A stretch of DNA of 64,000 nt, taken from the NCBI GenBank assembly GCA_034687125.1, contig JAQGBZ010000020.1, positions 62,001 to 126,000 on the forward strand, in the 5' to 3' direction. The position numbers were made by a program, and so were the translations under genes. A model generated the notes under the pieces. It was not told where the DNA came from. It saw only the letters and a program-made list of their open reading frames with translations, and did no database searches. The DNA is from Neelides folsomi (taxonomy: Eukaryota; Arthropoda; Collembola; Neelipleona; Neelidae). Shown here piece after piece: positions 51,076 to 64,000 of this stretch (the stretch's first letter is position 1; every line of letters starts with the position of its first letter).

Positions 51076-52574
51076 TTGTAAATAAGTGTAATTTGTCTTG
51101 GTTGTAATTTAAAGGTTGTCATGTCGTTAAGCAATAATGGCTTCCACCCATGCGGTGTATTTTAAGTATGATGTAATGAGTTAAATGAAATCGATATTTG
51201 GTCCATTTGGGATGTTTTGGACGTGGGGGATAAAAGTTCATATTTCATCCTGCGCCTCATCCTTTATTGATTTTGTAATCAGCTCCAAACTTCACCTACC
51301 CGCCTTGTATTAATCTAAAACACATTTACAAACCCGACGTCTCCGAATTTACCCTAATTCTAACTATCTGTCATCTTAATGTCCCGCCTTCAAAATCCAT
51401 CAATCTTCCCTAGCAATATGGCTCCAAAATACAAAATATAATTTCCTTTTTTACTTTTACAGATACTTTGTATTCTCACTTTAATAAAATAAAAAATGAG
51501 TTTCGAAGGACTATCTATTAATTATTTCATTAAGAATTAAATTAATACAATCTTAAATAAAAACTATATTTGTCTTATTTGAAAAATGTAATTAATTTTA
51601 TTTAGCTTTTGATTAATTTTTAGATAATTTTTAATTAGTTTTAGCATGTTTAAAAAAAGAGCAATTAAAAAGTGTGTTGAGTGACGAGAGGAAATTAAAA
51701 ATGTTTGCTGGTAATAAATTAGGATTTTAAGTGAATGGAGGCTTACGGAGCATTCTCGTGCGTGAATTTGGGCGTATTGAAAAGGAAGTTTGGTTCGGGT
51801 AGCGGAAGCCATGAATTCCCATCTTCGATTAAACTTTGGCCATTCATCAGTGTGTGCCTTTTCCGCCGCCAAACGGGATTTTATCTATTGCCTTGGTTGA
51901 CCCGGAGTTTGGGGCGAAAAGTTTGAATTCCTCCACCGCACACATCAATCCTCCATTCTCAACTTTGCCCCGATCCGACCTCTGTCAACATCAATAGAAT
52001 TCAATAAATTAAACCTCCATTTAAATTCAAAACCCGATTCAAATCCGATCCGTATTTACTTTCAATATTTACAATTTCCCCTCTTTAGATTTAACTTTTT
52101 ATTATTTCCGCTTTACTTTTACAATTTCCCCTCATTCAATACAATTTCGATTTATTGCCATTGCTACCATGATACGCTAGATATAGTTTCCATTCATCGT
52201 TTCCATAGCTACAATTATACTTATATACTTTCCATAGTAACAATTTTAGTTTCCATAGTTATCAGTAATCAATTTAGTTTAAATTCATAGTTAGGATAAG
52301 ATATTTATTTCCATTGCAATAAAATATTTATTTTACATTTATGTAGTTTAAATTATCATTAGGATAGGAATATTTATAATATTGACAAAGAGGCAAATTC
52401 ATCCAATTAACCCTTTCAAGGGTTAAATAATATGGTATTACGAATACATTGTGCGAAAGAAATTTTTATTAGATTAAGTAAAATAATATAGATTTCTTAT
52501 GAATGGGAGTGTGATGTAATCCATGAATTTGTGTGTTCAAGAGTATCTTTTATTTTTTTTATCATTTCCATAAG

Positions 52575-53259
52575 TTAATCTCTTAAAAAATTTTGTTGTT
52601 CTCTTTTAATCAGTTCCTGTTCATCTTTGTTGACTTCTCTTATACTTTCATTTAGATTAGATGACTTTTCAGTTGGACTTATATTATTGTTTTCATCATG
52701 TAATTTTAATTAAATCCGTCTTTTGTTAGATTCAGCCAATTGATTTTTTGGAACAACTTTTATATTGGGAATTTTTTCTTTATACTTAAGATCCAAACTG
52801 CGAGCAAAGATTTGGTTTTTTTAGTTTGTGACTGAAATAAAGACGAAGGGGTCTTGGTTTATGTAAGTTTATATGTTTTCCGAGTCGAGTCGAGTCGAGT
52901 CTGAGTCCGAGGAGCAATTCCATCAAGTATTTCATCTGTGCAATTTGGAATCATTTGATTAATTGCAAATGAAGTGTCTTTTCGTTTTCTGGAACCCCAA
53001 AAATGATTACATTATTTTTTCGTTTAGCTTTCTCGAAAAGTTCATTTATTTCAATATTGTTCGTTTTTATAAGGTCTACTTTTAAGGTTTCATATGTACG
53101 GTTTTTCTCATTTGTTATTCCACTTATCTGAGCTTTTAGGGTCCTGATTTCATCCAAGGCGTCTTCAAATAATGAATTTTGCACGGATAATTGAAGTTTC
53201 ACTTCGAGAAGTTCGTTTGTGATTAATTTAATTTCACTTAAGATTTGTTTGTTAGACAT
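52575..53259 (-). pseudogene. Broken non-LTR retrotransposon ORF1 (L1-type ORF1p-like)
   Basis: From an ATG at 53259 reading leftwards, about 98 residues stay open and begin MSNKQILSEI. They form a predicted coiled coil rich in Leu/Ile/Glu/Lys heptads, then KRKNNVIIFGVPENE (around 53022-52981), a signature of the RRM-like core of non-LTR retrotransposon ORF1 proteins. The frame then breaks near 52970. Continuing in shifted frames, recognisable family pieces follow in the right order: a segment with FAINQMIPNCTDEIL, then HKPRPLRLYF (about 52865-52835), then SLDLKYKEKIPNIKVVP and QLAESNKRR (52800-52713). An in-frame TAA follows at 52712-52710 and a further open piece ends at a stop at 52575. 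The element is therefore an inactive remnant with at least three frameshifts and one nonsense codon. No endonuclease or reverse transcriptase sequence follows it, and no terminal repeats or target-site duplication are obvious. Confidence 0.75.
52882..52901 (+). repeat. (GAGTC)4 microsatellite inside the retrotransposon remnant
   Basis: Four perfect GAGTC units followed by degenerate TGAGTC and CGAG copies. It sits between the NNVIIFGVPE and KPRPL segments of the ORF1 remnant, where it helps disrupt the reading frame, so it expanded after or during decay of the element. Confidence 0.9.
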
Positions 53260-53279
53260 TTTTAGTATGTATTATTATA

Positions 53280-56200
53280 TATGTTACTATGGTTACTTAT
53301 TAAGTTTCATCCATAGTTGTTTATTTGCAATCTTTAGGCTGAATATTAGAATATAATTTATTGTGTAGAAATCAATGGCGCAAGTTATAGGCATTATAGA
53401 CAATGTTAAAAAAGGCGGGGGATTTGTATAAAGTTAAGGTATAAATTAGGATTTTGGATCTTTGACTTTCTCATTTCCTCCTTGATTTAGTTAAGTTAAG
53501 TAACTGTTGGTGGAGCTATTAGAGGAAGTGAGTCGTGAAATTAAAGGGGTTTTTTCTCTTTGGTCCTGTGAGGGATGTCGGAGGGCGAAATGTTAATGGG
53601 CGATGTGGAGAGTTTTTTTCCTCCGTCGGCTCCTCTAATTTATGTATGAGACGTGTGATTAATGGGGAGAGAACCAACGGCAGCCTCCTTCTTCCCCGTC
53701 AACTCCTGATGGATTTATGAGCTCAACCCGCTGAAGATGAGTAAGGATTTATTTGAGAAAATTCCAACAAGAGATTTACGTCGGATAAACCAAGAACTCT
53801 CCAATAACAACACAGCCAAAAACTCGCTCCCTTAAAACATGCGGCTTAAATTATTCAAATACTTTTTTTTATAAATTATCTTATTCGCTTCCATCTTACA
53901 TTTAATTATTCTCTAATAGAAATATCTACCTTATATATTCTATACATTCTCCATTAAAAATACCATACATAAAATGTATCATATGTATATATTCTATACT
54001 TATATTTATACAGGTAGTATACATATTCAGTATATTATGTTGTATTCGGTATATTATTAAGTTAGTTGGAGATTTTAGAATAAATTTTAAACTGAGATTA
54101 AAAGAGTTTATATGAGAATTAAAAAGCAATAACTGGTTTTAGTGAATAAAGTTCTAATTGAGTGAGTTGGTGTACGAGTTAATCCAATTCCCATCCTTCT
54201 CTTCCAACTGGATGCAAAAATGAATTATGGGTGTGTTCAAGATCCAAAAGATAAAAATGGGCCATCATCGCTATGGGCAACTCCAAGTTGCTCATTTGGG
54301 AGAAAGAAGCAAATGGAGATTTGAATGATCACAGGGTTAAAAATGAATTGCGGATGGGGAGAATTAGAAAACTTCAACAATGAGCCAATTAAGCCCTTCA
54401 GCCCAAACTTCTCCTATCATTATCCAAATGAAAAGGTGAACAAGTTTCCATACTCTAATTAAGTTATTAAACCCCCGATCCAAAAGAATCTCACTCTGAA
54501 TGCACAATTCAAATTCGCCCAGGTAACTCAACTACACACCTACAGGTAGGAGTCAAAAATCATCAATTTAAAAAATGTATCCATGGAGAATTTCAACCAG
54601 GTTACTATAGAAAAACCTAGTAACTGTGGAGATATTCAACCAGGTAAGTATGGAGAAATTTAGTTACTAAGGAAAAACCTAGTAACTATGGAGATTACTA
54701 AACACCATCTATAAAGATTTAATATCCTGATCTGAATAAAAGATAAATTTTTATTTTATGGAGTTTATTCTACTACTGGATATAGACATATATAGAGAGA
54801 TTAGAGTCTTGCAGGTAACCATGGTATCCATGGAGATAATGATGGAGTTAATCAAATCCTGATCCTCCTTAATGGAGTGAGAAGTGGACGGAGGAAGTCC
54901 CTTAATTAAATCTCTCCAATGGGAGTTTATGACTTTACATCATTTATCCCGCTTATCTCCCTCCACGGAAGGAATCCGATGATTAGAAAAGTCCTTTATT
55001 AACTCCAGCAATTCAAATATGTAAATAAGGTCCACATATCACTTCAACTGCTTATTACACTCAATTTACTCTCCAAAGTCCGAGCGGACATAAATGGCCT
55101 GGATTTATTCATTTATCACCTCAATCACCTCCAGTACATTCATTACGCTTTCACCCATGCGCTTTTTACTGATTTACAACTCGCACAATTTATGCGCTCA
55201 AAACAAAAACAAACGATTCAACTTTTACCACCTTTTATTACCACCTTTTAGACACTTTAATCCTTCAATAGCCAAAAACTTAAATAAACCAACGAATATT
55301 CATTAAATTGGATTGTTTTTTTAAATTTGGGAGATTTGACAGTTTTTAGTCTTTGTGGAAAATTTGACAGTTTTTGGATAGATTGGGCAGTTTTTAGTCT
55401 TTTTTAATCTTTTGTTTATTTGGGTGAAAAATGAGCATCATTTAGTTAACTTGATAGTTTTAGATAAATTTTCCATTTATTGTTATATGAAATTAAACGT
55501 TTTATCACACGAAGGTAAGTTTGATTTTTGTTTTATCTTTGTAATGTTGTAATAAAAAATAGGGGCGAAAATAGTGTTTGTTGTGTGTTTGTGAATTTGA
55601 GTAGTTTGAGATTGAGAAGGTGCAATTAACATTTCTTATCTGATTAGATAATTGAACAGCTGAAACAAATAGGCAGAGAGTTGAATTATTTGAATCCCTC
55701 AGCGCCGCAAATTAACCATTCAATCCGCATCAAAGGTGAAAAAGGCTATCTCAAATTCTCAACCCTTAATTGAGGCGGACGTGTAAAAGGGAAATCATAA
55801 CAATTACCAAACACTCAAACTTGTGTCCAATAATTCTATTAAATTACACATACAGAACTTTTTACATCTTTTCATCAATATTTTAAACATTCTGTTCATG
55901 TTACGCCAAGATCATAATTTTAATAATTACATCTAATTATTAAAATTAATCCCGCTTCCAAACTCCCGCCAATAAATCAAAAACTCAAACAAAATCTTGA
56001 TCAAATTATTCATAAACTTCTGTACATTTTGTTTTCCATTGTCAATCAAAAAATCATTAAATAATCTCAATATAAAATCTCTTATAAAATTATAATCAGA
56101 ACAAAAAATCATAATCGAATAACAAAATCATAATCTGATTATAAAATGATTAAATAATAATAAAATGATAATAAAACTTGTTTATCAACTCTTAAGATCA

Positions 56201-59200
56201 AATATGTATAAAATGGGAAGTTTTGAATACATTTTGGAGATTAAAAAGTGAGGGGGACGTTAATGAGTTTGAGTGATTTAAATGAAGTTTCTTTCTTTTT
56301 GTTTGCAAGTGGAGGCGGAACATGGAAGTTCAAATCATCACACGTTCATCTCTCACTTTAAACCAGTAGAATTCGTTATAAAACTCAATCTCCTATTTCA
56401 TTCCTTTATATAAATTTTCATTCCCTTCTATAAGTTCTATAATGTTCCTTTAATAAAAGGGAATGGATTTCATATCAAGTTGAGAAGTTGAGAAGAAAGC
56501 GGAAGGAGAAGGGGAGGGAAAAACACACGCTTCCTTTTATCTGCACAATTCCTCTTCACAAACTCAAACTCAAATTCAAACTCTAACTCAACAACCGGAT
56601 TTAGGAACCAAAAAACTTGAATCATAAAATATATAAAATATTCAAATATACAAAATATTCAAAATTTACAAAATATATAGTGAAATCTATATTGATTATA
56701 AATACTGACTTTAAGTATAGGATATTTATTTTAATTAAATTATTTTAAATGTGAATATTTAATTATATTATAAAATGGAGAATGTCTATAAGAGAATCTA
56801 AATGGTAGGATCTTTATATTGAAATCGTAATTTTGAGAAGGGGAATTTGTATGGAGAATTCCTTGGATCCCCGGCAGATTGGGTAATTAATTATGAGGAA
56901 GAGAATAGACTATGCCTTATTTATAGCTCCTTCCCCATCCAACCATTACTCATGGAGGAAACAAAATTTGAATCCTCCCTATCGCAAGAAACCAAGAACA
57001 TACAAGTTATTTATACCTGAGGAATTTAAGTCTTCAAATAACCAATACCTACATTACCTATATTAATGTACATTAGCTACTGATATTATGTCCTTATATT
57101 ATACAAGATCAAATATATACTATAAATTTATATGCAATTTAGTTTTAATATTTTATATATTTTATTTAGGGAAATTTAAATTATTGATATATTAAGGGAA
57201 TTTAAATTATAGATATATTAGTATAAGACAGGGGTGAATGAATCATGATATTATAAAAGTCATTTTTGAATATTGAAAGTGAAGCTTAGCAAATTTTTGT
57301 CAACTTTTGGCTCCGGGTTCATTATTTGGCGTCTCCGCTCATTTGCCCACAAACAGTCCATTCATCATTTTCGTCAAATTATTCTTCCCAGATATAAATT
57401 GGGAATTCTTTACGGGCGGAAAGGGAAGAGATTTATGGGGGTTTGAATTCCGCGCACTATTACGATTTTATAGCCTTTACCTTTAACATCGCCCAGGAGC
57501 TGAGGCAAGAAATCATTGGCGAGACATTGAACTAAAGAAATGGCAAACTTTTAATTATAGACTCAGACAACTGACTAGAAATGTAAATTCGGATATTTAT
57601 GCACACTGTACTTTAGATACCATATATCATGATATATGTATACTTGTATAGATTCATGTATATACATTAGATTCATGTATGCATATACATAGTATGTATA
57701 TATTACAGAGCTGTAAATGTATAATTCACCAAGTTGAATATATTTGAATAAAGCACTTCTGCTGGTATTTGGATAAATGCTGATTAGAATAAAATTTCTT
57801 TGTTTAATTAAAAGCTTTCTCTGGATTTATTGGGGGGATTATTTAGGAAGTGTTGGGATGGATGGCTTTTATTTCACCCTCAGTTTATCCATACAATTTT
57901 CCATATATTCTCCATACATTCTCTATACAACTATATAATCTTCATATAATCATATATTATATATATATGGTATGATAGTTATACCAGTACATTGTTGATA
58001 TATTCCATACAATCTCCATGTTAGCCACCCTCTGGTCATAATTCATAGTCGGAAGATGGTGGAGTTATTGGGAGTCGAATTTTGATCTAACGACCTTCCA
58101 CATTCATCACAAGTATGAAAATGAAATTCCCCTCACCGCACGTTCTCACATACTCAAACATTCAGTCCCATAAAACAAATTTCTGTCGCCCATTCAAAAT
58201 TTCCTTCGGTCTGCTTTCTTTCAATTCTTCATTTCTTCTTCAATGAAAAGATGAGAAATTGAAATAGGACAATTAAGGCTACCCAGAGATTACCTATGAA
58301 TACAGTAAGGTGAGGATTGAACTATGAATATAAATTATATAGTCATTTGTACAGTAAGTACATACATATGGGATACGGAGTGTTTGTATGAAGAATATAT
58401 GGGGGTAGAATATTTTGTATATATGGTATAATAGAAAAAGGGAGTGATATTATGATATGTGTGATCTGGCTATGTGTGAACGAATTTTATTCTGTAATGA
58501 ACTGCTCAATAATTTGTTAGGGGAATTTAAATGGGGAGGTTTGGGAAATAACTCATTGAAATCTATTGAATTGGAAGGAAGAAAGAAGCCGAGGAGGAAA
58601 GTGGGAATTTTATAAAAGGCGAATTTGAATTCTTTTTCTCCAAGTGTTTGATCAAAAGGTTGGTTGTTTGTTGGATGGGCCATTGAAGAAGAGAATGAAG
58701 AGGCGAAAGAGTAAATTGAGTAAATTGGTCTCGCTCTGAATCTCCGCACCTTCCCATTGGACTCGCCCCAGAACCCCTTGCCAATCCAAAGAGAAGAAAG
58801 AAAGAAGAATTAGGAGTCCATTATTTATACAAAACCCTCACTAGGCCCAAAGACCATTCAAAACGACCTTTATCATTCAAATGAGCTCCAAAATGAAAAA
58901 AAGGTCGCCAAGATTTATTTCTTCATTTATTCTCTCCATTTCATGTTTCATATTCGCTCTTTTGAATTTCGTTATTTTTTTTAAATTTTCAAATGGACAG
59001 TTTTTAGTCACATGGAAAAGTTGTTTTGGATATAATTAAAATTGTAACTTGGTTGCTGCTATAACTTGTGACTATAAGATATGGTAAAGGTATCCTACTC
59101 CTCTCCGTCACGGAAGTTGAGAATTGGTTCGGCTTTTTACCATCCATTTCCTTGGCTCGGATTTTCTCAACTCCCATGACTGCGAGGCATATATTATACG

Positions 59201-62200
59201 TATTAGCACAGTATCTGTATAAGTACAGTATGTATGGGGTTGCTATGGTGAATACTAGAGAAACTAAATTGTGACATTGGAACAAAAAAGGGAGAAATTA
59301 TGAATTATAAACTTTGTGTCAAAAATTTTATGCTCATATTTTTTGTTTAATGAATTTTACATGCATTTTTGCATTTGGATTTGCATTTAGATTTTTCAGA
59401 TATATTTTTGTTCATTTTTGTAAATGTAATTTTGTGCTTTGAAAAAGAGTTGTAATTGGATTCCTCATCTGGAATTGAGATTGGGCCAATGAATTACCCT
59501 GCCATGAGTATCTTATCCAAAGAGAAGTAAATCTTGGGAAAGTTCAAGATTCGACTCAGAGATCTTTTGTGTGCGGAATCGAAATTCAACCATCCAACTC
59601 ACTTCATTACTTCCGAACCCAATTTCACTCCCTTCGAATTTCCTCTCGACTCAACCCGGACCGGGTATTTACAAATTTACAAAAACAGTTTTTTAGAGTT
59701 CATTCCTAAATTCACCAAATTCATCAAAATCATATAGGGGAAATATATAAGAAATGGAATCAGAATAAAATTATCTGTAAATGATCTTTAAATTATCTGT
59801 AAATAAAATCTAAATGATCTTTAAATGATATTTAAATAATCTGTAAATGATCTTTAATGATCTTTAAATGGAGTTAAAATGAATCATTTTAAATGTAAAT
59901 AAAATGGATCTTAAATCATGAAAAATAAATAAAAATGGTGTTCATTTGGTAAAGATTTGTAAAATTGTTGCCATTTAATGAAGGTTGAGTCATTTCATTC
60001 ATCATTTAATATGTTTTGTGGGGATGTTTATTTCCTTCTTATGACCTACTCAAAATGAAGTATAAAGGAAGTGGAAAGGAGTCGAGAAACTGGAAAGAAG
60101 TCGAAAGACTCCACGGAGCTCACAAAGATCTCCAAAAGATCTCCAAAGGAGTAACACAATGTAAAATGGGTCGTAAATGTTTGAAATGGAGATTTAAGTT
60201 CTTTCATTCCTCGCTTTCTCCAACCACAGCCAAACGGTAAATTCCTTCAATGGAACAATAATTAACTAAATGAAAGTGAAAGGTAAATGAAGTTAAAACT
60301 AAATAAATTAAATAATGAATATCAATAATTATTTATTGATGGCCCAGAACTAACTAATAATTTAATATTAATATTAAAATAAAAGGATTTTATTCACATA
60401 ATTTATTTAACTGGAATTAATAACAATTTAATAATTTTGATTTTGATTTTAATTTTTTTTCTTTTGGATTAAATTCAAAAAGTTTTTTAAAATTAAAGGG
60501 AGAGGAATTGAATTAAAAAAAAAGAGGGAGATAAAAAACGGAGCCGGGAGAATCAAAAGAGTGATAATTCACATTTGACTTGGTTTCATTAGATGAAAGA
60601 TTGCGGGAGCTTCGGAGAGGAAAAATTCGCTACAAAAATCTTTTCCCATTATGCAAGGAGTGTGAAAAAGCCATTAAAGGGACGAGAAGGAAAAGATAAG
60701 AAAAAATGAAAACTTCCCTCAAATCGCTTCCATAATTTTTCCATTCTCAAATTTCCACACTTATGCGGACACATTAATATTAAAAAAACACATTTACATT
60801 ACAGCCGACCATTTATCATCCAAACATGATTTAAAATCATTAAACTGTAAAAGTATATTAAAAATATTTATAATTAAGATTTTAATTTAATTGATTGAAA
60901 ATTGTTGATTAAATAATTAATAAGTTTATTAAATAAATAAGAATTCTTCATTTATGGCATTTTAATTAAGTATAGGAATTTTGTCTATAAGTTGATAAAA
61001 TTGGTTGGAATGGAATATAGCAATAATGGACTTTATGATAATCCTCTCGGAGTCAATAAAACCAAGGGGAGAAATAAATTTGTGGCCCCTCCAATTCATC
61101 TTTGGGCAGATCCTTCATGATGGTGGTGAAATACGGGGGGATTCGGAGGAATCCGAAATAGGAGAAAATGAAGGGACAATTTCGGTTTCTGGTCACGTTG
61201 TTTCCCCCCATCCCTTCCGATGACTTTACACAGATGGTCCTAGCAAATTCCCAAGGGAAACTCCACAAATCTCATCCAAAACTCAACAATTCTTCATCCA
61301 AATCATTTTCAACGTTTTAATCAAAACCCGCTCAGTTTATTATTCAAATATTAAATTATTAATTGTTAATACAACTAAATTAATAGTTTTCTAAAATTGT
61401 ACTTGTTTATTGCAAATGTTATTGCTTAATTCATATATTAAAAAATAATTAACTTTAATTTAACTTTGATTTTAATTAACTTTAATAAATAGTTCAATAT
61501 TGATTAATTTTGATTAATTTATACAGGGTGGAAGAAATTTGGTGAAATTTGTTAAATATGTGAAAATTTTCTTAAGCGTGTTTTGAATATCAAATGTTTG
61601 TAAATTCCTGAACGAGGTTTTTCTCATTATTCAGGTTGGGGATTTGCGTCTCAATCATCGGAGTCATCGGAGAGATGTTGAATCTACAAATTGTTCGTCG
61701 CGTCTCCCACAAACCCATCATTATTTCAGAATGTTCATCCATCTTACAAATTCACTCATTACAAAAATTCATCCGCCTCTTCAAAACTCCCACTTTTGAT
61801 TAAATCCAATTTACTCAAAATTATCCTTCAATTATTTTTTAAATTAAGTAATTAAATTAATCTTTTCCTAGTTAAATTAAACTTTTCACTGTTATACAAT
61901 ATTGAGGACGAAATGGAGGAAGCTAATTGTAAAAATATGAAAAATTAAAATAAAATAATAAATAAAATTTAAAATCATCGGTTTATTTATTATATGAGAT
62001 TTAAAATTTTCTCAAATTGATTTATAGTTGATTTTTGCATAGATTTAACGATGTTTAATTTACCTTCGTTTCCCACATGTAACTGATGAAAGCGATAAAT
62101 CGAGTGAGGAAAAGCGACGACGTGGAAATGGAAATAGAAAATACGCTTTATAATCCACATGTGTTTTCTCCTCATATAAATGACATGAACAAATGCCCTT

Positions 62201-64000
62201 TTACGTCAAAGTCCATTTATTTACTTTGCCATGAAACTGAAGACAAATGTCTTGATGTTTTTAACATAAAGAGGTTAAGGAAGAACATGAAAGTTATATC
62301 AATATAAAACTAATGTAAAGATCATATTATAAGAGTACATAGTAATGTATGGATGTATGGTATAGCTATAGTCTTTATATTTAAGTATACAGCATGTATT
62401 ACTTATATGTAAATATTCAAATTGTATGTTTTTGTAATAAATTTACCATTTGATTGAGTGAGGTTTTAAGTGGATTTGAAAAGGGCGCGGAAAATTTCCA
62501 ACTTTGCAAATGTCCCATATTTTTTATCAGGAAGGAGAAGTTTGGGCTTTTAAGGAGATTTACAAGGAGTTTGAGAAGACGAAAACTCAACAAACTTCAT
62601 GTTTTTCATCAACTCCAAAATCTCCTTCAAAAATCATTCATTCAAACTTTCGCAAACTTTTACACATTTTTATGCAATTTTTATACAATTTGAATCCATG
62701 AATGAAATATCATTTTTAAAATAAAATTCGCACCTTTTGGTTTAACATTCAAACTTCCATTTGCGCACCACTTTCAATTTAAACTTTTTAACTAATTATA
62801 TTTCATACATACCATATTTAAATATTTACGTCTAAATTAAATTCCGATTAAAAATATAAGTTTAAATTATATAATTAAAATTTACAAATTTAAATATTAG
62901 TACATTACTTAGTATTTTTCCAGTACAAATATAACTTATTATACCAAATAAATAAGTAGATTGAAGATTTCTTTTATTTGATGTGTTTTGTTTTAGGGAT
63001 TGTAAAAGTAAAAGGAAATTAGAAATTCCCCCCTGTTGAGTGTAAAAGAAGGAAATAGATGAAGTTGAATTTGAAAACGACCCTCCCGAACTTCGACCTC
63101 ACGCCGTGTTTTACAGATTAAACACACCTTTAAATGGAAGTTAATTAGTCACGACACATTCAACCTCACCGGGAATCTTTAACAAATGGAACATTTTCCT
63201 TTTCCTAAATTGGCCACTACTTACATTGATCCATATTCCTTATACCTATACTTTTCCTTTCAATACTTTTCATACTTTTCATTTCCTATACTTTTCATAT
63301 TCTTCAAATCCTATACCTTTTATAACTTTTTATTTCTTATACTTTTGTCCGATATATAGATATGTATGTATCTGTATATAAGTACTTTATATTTTTTACT
63401 TTTAGTTTTTCACACATTTAGTTATTTTCTATTTCTTTATAAGAATAATGTTTATAAGAATAATATTTAAAGATCAATATGATTTTTATAATTTCCTATG
63501 TTATATCTTTAAAGTCTGTGAATATCTGTGTGAATAGAATTGGAGTGAATGTATGTTTGAGATAGGGAATATTGTTAATGGAGTTTTGGTGGTGGGGAGA
63601 AAAATGGCGTTCCATTAGAAACCTGGACTTTCCCTTGATTTACGTCCTTCCGGAAATATCCAATATAAATAGCAATATATCTTGGCCATTTGAGGGGCTC
63701 AGGCCGGCGGGAATTTGTGACAAGAAAAATGAGTTACTTCCAACCTTCTTTCCACTCATAAAGAAGCTTTTGATCCCTCACAATTGGAAACACAATTCAA
63801 AAAAATTCTCCTTTTATTTTACGACTTCCAAAATCTTCCCAAAATCCACAATAAATAAAAACATATTTTTACAAATATTTTTTTGCTACAACTTATATGT
63901 GCAACTAAAAAAAACGAAAAATTAGCACACTTATAATTAACACGTTAAAATATCAATAATTATGAAATATAAAATTTATTTATTTGGATTTTTTAATTTT
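53280..64000. other. Downstream, probably intergenic, block with skew islands
   Basis: No coding sequence is supported. Switches lie near 53675, 54375, 54935, 55690, 56330, 56530, 56920, 57460, 57865, 58725, 59500, 60150, 60690, 61195, 61670, 62580, 63075 and 63615. The flank at 54590-54830 carries a run of GGTTACTATAG / CTAGTAACTATGG variants. AT-rich spacers fill the rest. Confidence 0.6.
59768..59880 (+). repeat. Degenerate array, unit AAATGATCTTTAAAT
   Basis: Seven or eight copies mixing ATCTGTAAAT and GATCTTTAAAT in near alternation with a spacing of about 13-18 bp. Confidence 0.8.

Larger units (their letters stand above)
39900..52500. other. Downstream, probably intergenic, block with skew islands
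   Basis: No coding sequence is supported. Switches lie near 40270, 41010, 41690, 42965, 43745, 44500, 45010, 45480, 45850, 46300, 46770, 47445, 48100, 48610, 49195, 50105, 50670, 51235 and 51860. In 41461-41880, G/C counts per 60 bases are 16/1, 17/2, 20/5, 17/13, 2/24, 1/16 and 5/17. The stretch 42060-42480 is nearly pure AT. If Hox order is as in other arthropods, Antp lies further right. Confidence 0.6.

Overview
This window is AT-rich, low-coding DNA from the Hox cluster of an animal, almost certainly an arthropod. It contains one confidently identified gene part: the last coding exon of Ultrabithorax (Ubx), + strand, 35222-35529. The exon carries a complete Antp-class homeodomain and the UbdA peptide that is diagnostic of Ubx. 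It opens at a clean phase-1 splice acceptor. No other host protein-coding exon can be supported. The class of arthropod (crustacean, hexapod, myriapod or chelicerate) cannot be settled from this sequence.

Layout. Positions 1-35221 are read as part of a Ubx intron longer than 35 kb, because no first exon with a YPWM motif or a Ubx-type N-terminus is seen. Positions 35530 to about 39.9 kb are read as a long 3' UTR. Its distal part (38.1-39.8 kb) carries six TATACGA seed matches for the Hox-cluster microRNA miR-iab-4-5p, in three close pairs, against only two elsewhere on the + strand of the whole window. Positions 39.9-64 kb are downstream, probably intergenic towards Antp. That stretch holds a broken non-LTR retrotransposon ORF1 (52575-53259, - strand) and otherwise no coding sequence.

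The most unexpected property is compositional. Except in the distal 3' UTR and a few purely AT-rich gaps, the DNA is a repeating sawtooth of strand asymmetry. GC-richer islands of about 250-500 bp have a left half rich in G and a right half rich in C on the + strand, with an abrupt switch in the middle. AT-rich spacers separate them. I mark roughly 80-100 such units by eye, about one per 0.6-0.8 kb. Line-by-line counts for three islands are given below (for example G/C of 18/0 changing to 5/21 within 250 bp). Most apparent open reading frames in the window lie in these islands and look like by-products of lower AT content.

A second pervasive property is local tandem duplication. Dozens of short degenerate arrays (units 9-50 bp, 3-8 copies) are each private to one place. 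Some hold regulatory-looking motifs: X-box (RFX-type) palindromes, an octamer, PHO/YY1 cores, a GAGA/CT tract and repeated 3' splice-site-like sequences. Their function is inference only.
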